A stretch of 42,187 nucleotides of DNA from Sulfurimonas sp. (GTDB lineage: Bacteria; Campylobacterota; Campylobacteria; Campylobacterales; Sulfurimonadaceae). This document shows, in pieces, positions 36,595 to 42,187 of the stretch (within the stretch, counting starts at the first letter, position 1; the number at the start of each line of letters is the position of its first letter). Made by a program: the position numbers and the translations under genes. The notes beneath the pieces were generated by a model. That model made no database searches. It saw only the letters and a list, made by a program, of their open reading frames with translations, and was not told the origin of the DNA. The stretch covers positions 1 to 42,187 of the forward strand of contig JAMORO010000015.1 in NCBI GenBank assembly GCA_027063505.1. The letters are read 5' to 3'.

Positions 36595-39500
36595 ATGAGT
36601 AAAAAAATACTGAGTTTAGACTTAGGTATAACATCTATAGGATATAGTGTCTTGGAAGAAGTCTCTGAAAATAGATACTCCTTACTTGACTATGGTCTAA
36701 GTATGTTTGATAAGCCAACAGACAAAGATGGAAACTCAAAAAAACTACTTCATAGTGCTGCCTCTTCTACAAAAAATCTTTATACTTTACGAAAAAAGAG
36801 AAAAAAGAGTCTTGCAAAACTCTTTGAACTGTCTGATATCTCCACATCTTCAAAACTTTTAAATCAAGAAAAAGAGAATCTTTATATAAATAAATGGGAA
36901 CTCAGAGCCAAAGAGGCTTTTTGTCGAAGACTTGAAGTGGGGGAACTCTTTACTATTTTTTATGCTTTGGCAAAGCATAGAGGATACAAGTCTTTAGAGA
37001 GTGGAGATTTGCTTGAAGAACTCTGTGAAGAGTTAAAAATAGAATATAATTTCACAAAGAAAAAAGAGGATGAAGATAAGGGAAAAATTAAACTTGCTCT
37101 TAAAACTGTAGAGAGTTTACGACTTGAAAATCCTCATAAAACTGTAGCTCAAATTATTTATGAAGAGGAGATACTAAAATCTACTCCAACATTTAGAAAT
37201 CATGACAACTATAACTATATGATTCGCCGTGAGTACATAAACGATGAGATAAAAAAGATACTTTTGGCACAAGAGAAGTTTGGATTTTTTAAGAGTGATT
37301 TTGATGTGACAGCTTTTATAAAAAGAGTTATAGAAACCATAGATGACCAAAAAGAGTCTACTATTGACCTCTCTCTTTTTGGAAACTGTGAGTACTATCC
37401 CAAGTATAAGGTAGCACATCAGTACTCTCTGCTCTCTGATATCTTCAAGATGTATGAATCAGTCTCAAACATCACTTTCAATACAAAACCAACTCTCAAA
37501 ATTACACCTTCCCAGATAAAAGTTATAGCAGAAGATTTTTTTGCAAAAGTGAAAAAAGGGAAGAGTATTGGCGAGGTAAAGTACAAAGATATTCGTAAGA
37601 TACTGCAACTAGGTGATGATGTAAAGATATTTAATAAAGAAGATAGTTATTTGCGAGCTGGTAAAAAAATAGAAAATATAATCATAAAGTTTCATTTTGT
37701 AAATAGCCTCTCTAAAATAGATAATAGTTTTATACTTAATGCTTTAGAAGATGAGAGAGGGTATGAAGTTTTACAAAAGATTTTTGATGTTTTAGCTTAT
37801 GAAAAATCTCCTAAATCTATCTATGAAAAACTCAAAAATTTAGTAGATGAGAAAACTATTATCGTGTTGATACAAAACAAACATGGAAATAGTTTAAATA
37901 TCTCACACTATGCAATGGTGCAGTTTATCCCTCACTTTAAAGAGGGACTCACAACCGATGAGATAAAGAAAATACTAGGGTTAGAGAGAAAAGAGGATTA
38001 TTCAAAATACAGAAAAGGGATAAAATACCTTACTATAGCTGAGTTTGAAAAAGATGAGAACTTAGAGATAAATAATCATCCCGTTAAGTATGTCGTGAGT
38101 GCAACTTTAAGAGTTGTGAAGCATCTTCATAGTGTTTATGGTGCATTTGATGAGATACGGATAGAGAGTACGCGAGAACTGAGTCAAAATGAGCAGACAA
38201 AAAAAGATATAGAGAAGGCTAACCGTGCTTTAGAGAAAGAGTTTAGCCGTATAACAGAAGATAAAGAGTATCAAAAAATTGCAGACTCTTATGGTAAAAA
38301 TATTAAAAAGTATGCACGTAAAATTTTACTATGGGAAGAGCAGGAGTATTTAGATATATGTAGTGGGAAGGTTATAGGGCTGGGAGAAATCTTTAGTAAT
38401 GAGGTAGATCTAGACCATATTATTCCTAAAAGTTTAGGTGGACTGAGTGTAAAGCATAACTTTGTTTTAGCACACCGTGACACAAATGTACAAAAGTCAA
38501 ATAGATTAGCACTCGATTTTGTAAGTGATAGAGAGGCTTTTATAAACAGAGTAGAACATCTTTTCTCATCACATAAAATTAACTGGAAAAAAAGAAAAAA
38601 TCTTTTAGCTACAAGTTTAGATGAGACATTTCAAGATGTTTTTGAGTCAAAAAGTCTTAGAGCTACGAGTTATATAGAGTCTCTTACAGCACAACTTCTT
38701 AAGTGCTACTATCCTTTTACAAATAAGAAAAAACAGCTAGATGGAAGTGCTGTCCGACATATACAAGGTCGTGCTACTTCAAACATACGTAAGCTTTTAG
38801 GTGTAAAAACAAAGGTGAGAGATACCAACATCCATCATGCTATAGATGCACTTCTTATAGGTTTTACAAACCACTTGTGGCTACAAAAACTCTCAAATAC
38901 TTTTCGGGAAAATATGGGTCTCATTGATGATGAAGCAAGAGCAAAGATAAAAAAAGAGTTCCCTATCATAGAGTTAGTGGTGAATGATGAGGTGGAGTAC
39001 CTAGAGCCAAAAGAGTTGTGTGATAGAATAGAGAATGCCTTTAACTCTTATGGGGAAGAGTCAGTTTTTTATAAAGATGTTTGGGGTAAAAACAGAGTTG
39101 TTAGTTTTTGGGTTTCTAAAAAGCCAATGGTCTCTAAAATTCATAAAGATACTATTTATGAAAAGAAAAAAGATGGAATTTTTACAGTTAGAGAGAGTAT
39201 TTTAAATAAGTTTATAGGGCTTAAGATAACACCTACTATGAGTTCTCAAAAGTTTACGGATATTTTTAACAAAAATATCTTAGAGAAGATGTATCTCTTT
39301 AAGGTTAATCCTAAAGATTTTATTTGTGTAGTTATTCAAAAGAGAGCAGATGAGATAGCAGAGTTACTTGGAAGTCTTGAGGCACTTGATAAAAAAGATA
39401 AAGAGAGAGTGAGTAAAGCTAAAGTTGATTTAGAGGCTTTAATCCATAAAGAGATACTCGATAACAATGGAAATAGTATAAGAAAAGTGAAGTTTTTTCA

Positions 39501-39978
39501 AACTAACTTAACTGGTTTTGATGTTCGTGGGGGTTTAGCGACTAAGGAGAAAACTTTTATAGGGTTTCGTACTTGGTTAAAAGAAGGGAAGTTAAACTAT
39601 GAACGAATAGATGTAGCAAACTTGCAAAAAATAGAGAAACTCAACGATAGTAGCTTTAAAGTTTACAAAAATGATGAAATCTTTTTTATTATGCCTGATG
39701 GAAGTCGTAGAGGTGGAAAAATTGTGAGTTTTTTAGAGGAGACTAAAAAAAGTGCATTTCAAAATGCTAAGTATCCTACTTCAAGTGAATATCAACCAAT
39801 GCCGTTTTGTAAAATGAATAAAGGTAAAAAAAGTGGAGCAAAACAACAATCAATAGGAAAAGCAATAGGCATAATAAAACTAAACCTAGATATAATAGGA
39901 AATATAAAATCCTATCAAGTCATAGGAGATGCAAAGAGTGATTTTTTAGATTTTGTAAAGGAGAGTATACGTGGCTAA
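36595..39978 (+). CDS. cas9: Cas9 RNA-guided nuclease, type II-C
   Basis: Effector of the CRISPR-Cas system, 1127 residues, the size of a compact type II-C Cas9. Catalytic parts are all present: RuvC-I SLDLGITSIG with D9, RuvC-II IRIESTREL with E524, RuvC-III HHAIDALLIG with H747/H748 and D751, and HNH VDLDHIIPKSLGG with D607 and H608 plus the Asn in DTNVQKSN. It should therefore cut both strands. The bridge helix (about 55-80) is lysine-rich, LRKKRKKSLAKL, with few of the usual arginines. AAAGGA is 7 bases before the ATG. Only 14 bases separate it from the mscS-like gene, so there is no room for a normal promoter in that gap. The fic gene overlaps its end by 8 bases. Confidence 0.95.
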   Translation: MSKKILSLDLGITSIGYSVLEEVSENRYSLLDYGLSMFDKPTDKDGNSKKLLHSAASSTKNLYTLRKKRKKSLAKLFELSDISTSSKLLNQEKENLYINKWELRAKEAFCRRLEVGELFTIFYALAKHRGYKSLESGDLLEELCEELKIEYNFTKKKEDEDKGKIKLALKTVESLRLENPHKTVAQIIYEEEILKSTPTFRNHDNYNYMIRREYINDEIKKILLAQEKFGFFKSDFDVTAFIKRVIETIDDQKESTIDLSLFGNCEYYPKYKVAHQYSLLSDIFKMYESVSNITFNTKPTLKITPSQIKVIAEDFFAKVKKGKSIGEVKYKDIRKILQLGDDVKIFNKEDSYLRAGKKIENIIIKFHFVNSLSKIDNSFILNALEDERGYEVLQKIFDVLAYEKSPKSIYEKLKNLVDEKTIIVLIQNKHGNSLNISHYAMVQFIPHFKEGLTTDEIKKILGLERKEDYSKYRKGIKYLTIAEFEKDENLEINNHPVKYVVSATLRVVKHLHSVYGAFDEIRIESTRELSQNEQTKKDIEKANRALEKEFSRITEDKEYQKIADSYGKNIKKYARKILLWEEQEYLDICSGKVIGLGEIFSNEVDLDHIIPKSLGGLSVKHNFVLAHRDTNVQKSNRLALDFVSDREAFINRVEHLFSSHKINWKKRKNLLATSLDETFQDVFESKSLRATSYIESLTAQLLKCYYPFTNKKKQLDGSAVRHIQGRATSNIRKLLGVKTKVRDTNIHHAIDALLIGFTNHLWLQKLSNTFRENMGLIDDEARAKIKKEFPIIELVVNDEVEYLEPKELCDRIENAFNSYGEESVFYKDVWGKNRVVSFWVSKKPMVSKIHKDTIYEKKKDGIFTVRESILNKFIGLKITPTMSSQKFTDIFNKNILEKMYLFKVNPKDFICVVIQKRADEIAELLGSLEALDKKDKERVSKAKVDLEALIHKEILDNNGNSIRKVKFFQTNLTGFDVRGGLATKEKTFIGFRTWLKEGKLNYERIDVANLQKIEKLNDSSFKVYKNDEIFFIMPDGSRRGGKIVSFLEETKKSAFQNAKYPTSSEYQPMPFCKMNKGKKSGAKQQSIGKAIGIIKLNLDIIGNIKSYQVIGDAKSDFLDFVKESIRG
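39957..39963 (+). promoter_or_regulatory. Ribosome binding site for fic inside the end of cas9
   Basis: AAAGGAG sits 7 bases before the GTG at 39971 and inside the last codons of cas9. It is one of the strongest Shine-Dalgarno sequences in the window and fixes the fic start. Confidence 0.7.
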
Positions 39979-40753
39979 TGTTTATGATGGCTTGACTACT
40001 TACCAAAAAAAAGCGATAAGAGATAGACTCAAAATAGAGTGGATCTATACATCTAATGCTATAGAAGGAAACACTGTATCACTTGGAGATACGGCATTTA
40101 TAGTGCAAGAGGGACTTACTATCTCTGGTATCACACTTAAAGAGCATGAAGAGGTTGTTGGTCATGCTAGAGCAGTGGATATTGTCTATGAATTACTTAA
40201 AAAAGAGAAACTAGAAGAGGAAGATGTTTTTAAACTTCATAAAGCTGTACAGACCAGTTTAGTGATAGATATTGACTGCCCTCTAGGTGCTTATAAAGTC
40301 GAAGTAAATGGAAGGTATGTCAGCCTAGATGGAAAAACAGAACATAAGTACTACCCTCATCCACGAGATATGAAACATCTTATGTCATTATGGTTTGATG
40401 AGTTTGAAAATATAAAAGCTCAAAATCTTTCATTAGAGGAGAGTATAAAAAAATATACTCGTTGTCATATCGCTTTTACTGCTATTCATCCATTTTTTGA
40501 TGGTAACGGAAGATTGGCAAGATTGTTGGCAAATATTTATATGCTTAAAAATGGTTTTCTGCCTCTTCTCGTAAATAATAGAGAGAGAAAATTATATATA
40601 GAGTTACTCTCTCGTTACAACTTAAGTGTTCCTGATTTAAATGCCAAATCAACTTCTTTAGTAGAAGAGAATGATACCTTTTTGAAACTTTATGAGTTTT
40701 TCTTGTCAGAGTATAAAAACTCACAAACTCTTCTTGATGAGATAAAGAGTTAA
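39971..40753 (+). CDS. Fic/DOC family protein in the cas operon
   Basis: Predicted AMP-transferase (Fic family), 260 residues. The active-site motif is complete: H173-PFF-D177-G-N179-G-R181 (HPFFDGNGRLAR), and the flap region ahead of it has GAYKVEVNGRYVSLDG. An N-terminal inhibitory helix is present in the same chain, TSNAIEGN, matching [S/T]xxxE[G/N] with S28 and E32, so it is a class II, self-inhibited Fic. It has no DNA-binding or toxin-antitoxin partner domain in view. It starts with GTG overlapping cas9 by 8 bases, and cas1 follows 3 bases after its stop, so it is embedded in the operon and not a chance neighbour. Its target is unknown; Cas9, a phage protein or a host housekeeping protein are all possible. 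Confidence 0.92.
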   Translation: MANVYDGLTTYQKKAIRDRLKIEWIYTSNAIEGNTVSLGDTAFIVQEGLTISGITLKEHEEVVGHARAVDIVYELLKKEKLEEEDVFKLHKAVQTSLVIDIDCPLGAYKVEVNGRYVSLDGKTEHKYYPHPRDMKHLMSLWFDEFENIKAQNLSLEESIKKYTRCHIAFTAIHPFFDGNGRLARLLANIYMLKNGFLPLLVNNRERKLYIELLSRYNLSVPDLNAKSTSLVEENDTFLKLYEFFLSEYKNSQTLLDEIKS

Positions 40754-40756
40754 AAG

Positions 40757-41692
40757 ATGGCTGGCAAGGTTGTTCATCTCACGAAGCCTTGTAAGATAAA
40801 GGTACGAGATGCAAATTTACTTCTCTTCTTTTATGAAGAAGAACAAGAGGTAAAGGTTACCATAAAAGATATAGACTTTTGACTCTTTGATAACACTCAG
40901 TTTAGTATCACAGGTAAAACACTACAACTACTTTCAAAGTATGGAGTCGCAACTCTTTTTATAGATGATGAGTTTCATCCATCTTCAATACTTACACCTT
41001 TTCATCAACACTCAACAATGAGTGAAATTGCTCATGCTCAGGTAAATCTCTCACAATTATTCAAAGATAAACTCTGGCAAAATATAATAAAATCAAAGAT
41101 AGCCAATCAAGCAGATGTTTTAGAGTTTTTTAATCGTTCTCGATATGTAGAGCTTAAAGAGCTCTCAAAGTCTGTAAAAGCTTATGATAGTAACTCAGAT
41201 GAAGCACAAGCTGCAAGACTCTACTGGAGAGAGCTTTTTAACATGAAAACATTTAGAAGAGAGCAGGGAAGTGAGGACATTATAAACTCAATGCTAAACT
41301 ACACTTACTCTATTTTAAGAGCAAGCATAGCGAGAAATGTGGTTGTTGGAGGAATGCTTCCTATCTTTGGAATTTGGCATAAAAACAGGTACAATGCTTT
41401 TGCTTTAGTTGATGACCTTATAGAGCCTTTTCGTCCCATTTGTGACCTCTATGTTAAGATACTTTTAAATACAAAATATATAGGTGCAAACAACCTTAGT
41501 GTAAATATAAAAAGAGATCTAGTCAATGTATTACTTTTAGAGTGTGTTAGCATAAATGGTGGTAGTTCAACAGTAGCAAAGGCAATGGAGCTTTTTGTAA
41601 GAGAGTATAAAAAATCTATGTTGAGCAACACTCCAAATACTCTTTTTTTTCCAAAAATAAACTTTGAGCAGATTCAAAATGAGCTCTTTTAA
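40757..41692 (+). pseudogene. cas1: cas1 with an in-frame nonsense codon
   Basis: Integrase subunit of spacer acquisition. From ATG 40757 the frame reads as a type II Cas1 (VVHLTKPCKIKVRDANLLLFF) until TGA at 40880-40882, codon 42, and then continues in the same frame with LFDNTQFSITGKTLQLLSKYG to the normal end, 311 codons in all. The C-terminal half keeps the expected catalytic residues: the Glu of DEAQAARLYW, the His of GIWHKNRYNAF and the acidic pair of VDDLIEPFRP. An ATG at 41018 could give a 224-residue C-terminal fragment without the N-terminal beta domain. TGA is an ordinary stop elsewhere here (for example the nuoG end), so recoding is unlikely. The lesion is a point mutation or a sequence error. 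Confidence 0.85.
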
Positions 41693-42011
41693 AATCATGT
41701 GGCATATGATAATGTTTGATCTTCCAACTAAACGAAAGAAAGATAAAAAACGCTACCATTGGTTTCATGATGAGCTAGCAAAAGAGGGCTATGTAATGAT
41801 ACAGTACTCTGTATATGCAAAAGTTTATAGCTCCCCTGAATCAGCAGGTTATGGTAAAAAAAGAATGGTAGATTTTATAGAAAAAAATGTTAAACATGGC
41901 AATATTAGAATGTTAATGTTCACAGATAATCAGTTTGCAAATATGAAAGTGATAATAGGTGAAAAGTCAGTAGAAGAAGAGAACGAGCCCAAACAGCTGT
42001 TACTTTTTTAA
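41679..42011 (+). CDS. cas2: CRISPR-associated Cas2
   Basis: Small ferredoxin-fold protein of about 110 residues, which bridges two Cas1 dimers during spacer integration. The first strand MIMFDLPT has the conserved Asp (D14), followed by KRYHWFHDELAKEGYVMIQYSVYAKVY, typical of type II Cas2. The ATG at 41679 overlaps cas1 by 14 bases; ATG 41697 just after the cas1 stop is an alternative, and an in-frame TTG at 41664 is less likely. It appears intact even though cas1 is interrupted. It ends QLLLF. Confidence 0.92.
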   Translation: MSSFKIMWHMIMFDLPTKRKKDKKRYHWFHDELAKEGYVMIQYSVYAKVYSSPESAGYGKKRMVDFIEKNVKHGNIRMLMFTDNQFANMKVIIGEKSVEEENEPKQLLLF

Positions 42012-42014
42012 ATT

Positions 42015-42043
42015 GAAAAAGGGCAGTAGTCGAAACTACTGCC
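42015..42043 (-). terminator. Rho-independent terminator on the minus strand
   Basis: A perfect 9-bp stem with a 4-base loop, GGCAGTAGT-TTCG-ACTACTGCC when read on the minus strand, is followed by CTTTTT. The T-run exists only in the minus-strand direction, so it ends a minus-strand transcript reading toward cas2; the plus-strand hairpin may also slow cas2 read-through. Confidence 0.75.
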
Positions 42044-42160
42044 TAAAGTCATCTAGGAGAAATCCTAGACTTAGTTTAATACCCCTATTAAACGACAATG
42101 CCATACAACATTGCTTCTGTAAGTGTAGCTAAAAATGGGTAAAAATCAGCATTTTTAAAA
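42015..42160 (-). ncRNA. Candidate tracrRNA
   Basis: The 146 bases after cas2 encode no protein but fold well on the minus strand: CAATG-8-CATTG, GTTTAATA-GGGG-TATTAAAC (perfect, 42074-42093), CTAGGA-TTTC-TCCTAG (42053-42068), then the terminator hairpin and T-run. This order, an anti-repeat-like segment followed by short hairpins and a terminator, is what a type II-C tracrRNA looks like. A TATAAG box at 42172-42167 is a plausible promoter and sets the approximate 5' end. The 36 bases 42074-42109 begin GTTTAATA on the plus strand and could be the anti-repeat. No repeat is visible inside the window to prove pairing. Confidence 0.5.
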
Positions 42161-42179
42161 AGAAATCTTATATTTATCG

Positions 42180-42187
42180 GTTTTAAT
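42180..42187 (+). CRISPR. Possible first bases of the CRISPR array
   Basis: The window ends in GTTTTAAT. Type II-C repeats usually start GTTTTA or similar, and these bases match the GTTTAATA start of the proposed anti-repeat apart from one T. Eight bases are not proof; this is recorded so that the sequence beyond the edge is checked. Confidence 0.2.

Noticed and set aside
40757..41692. TGA in cas1 read as Trp or selenocysteine
   Set aside because: TGA is used as a normal stop at tight gene overlaps in the same window (for example nuoF/nuoG and nuoG/nuoH), and no selenocysteine-type hairpin is apparent directly after it.
42022..42068. Hairpins after cas2 as a plain cas operon terminator
   Set aside because: On the plus strand neither hairpin is followed by a T-run; the only T-run supports minus-strand transcription.
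1..42187. tRNA, rRNA, insertion sequences or prophage genes
   Set aside because: I found no tRNA-like cloverleaf, rRNA segment, transposase motif or terminal inverted repeat of an insertion sequence by eye; a dedicated scan could still find a weak one.

Overview
The window looks like chromosomal DNA of an AT-rich Campylobacterota (epsilonproteobacterial) bacterium, most likely Sulfurimonas or a close relative. The basis is family-level: a frdCAB fumarate reductase of Wolinella type, a compact type II-C Cas9 and a minimal cas1-cas2 module, tightly overlapping genes and an AT-rich codon style. The genus is inference.

Layout. (1) 1-2646: the 3' part of an RND efflux pump, a secreted glucosaminidase, and on the minus strand a periplasmic rhodanese followed one base later by a 40-residue membrane peptide gene. 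(2) 2691-4775: an unknown helical protein, then an OmpR-type response regulator and its histidine kinase. (3) 4772-12620, minus strand: an MMPL/RND exporter, a LolA-like periplasmic protein and a DUF1302-type outer-membrane barrel, apparently one envelope transport unit; then a large TIGR03546/TIGR03545-like protein, queF and a small unknown gene. (4) 12695-14593: a chemoreceptor ending in a CZB zinc-binding domain. (5) 14681-27648, minus strand: a complete 13-gene nuo operon (nuoA, B, CD fusion, E to N) with almost every junction overlapping; it has NADH-input subunits NuoE and NuoF, a very short NuoG that keeps all 16 Fe-S ligands including N7, and an enlarged NuoH. (6) 27707-34749: a CopD-like membrane protein, a broken DUF5329 gene, moeA, frdCAB and gdhA. 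(7) 34757-42187: an MscS-family channel followed 14 bases later by a type II-C CRISPR-Cas operon, cas9 - fic - cas1 (nonsense mutation) - cas2, and then a structured minus-strand RNA that is a good tracrRNA candidate. The CRISPR array would begin at or just beyond the right edge.

How it fits together. The nuo and frd clusters together make an NADH-to-menaquinone-to-fumarate chain, although the FrdC subunit lacks the glutamate that defines the E-pathway in the Wolinella enzyme. The exporter, LolA-like carrier and barrel are probably partners, and the exporter and barrel share a short acidic DxLxGFG-type motif that may be a common docking tag.

The most interesting region is the CRISPR locus. 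A Fic-domain enzyme with an intact HPFFDGNGR active site and an N-terminal inhibitory SNAIEG motif sits between cas9 and cas1. It overlaps the cas9 stop by 8 bases and has its own strong ribosome binding site, so it is built to be made together with Cas9. Cas1 carries an in-frame TGA at codon 42, so the locus may be fixed for interference and have lost spacer acquisition while keeping an interference-linked AMPylator.
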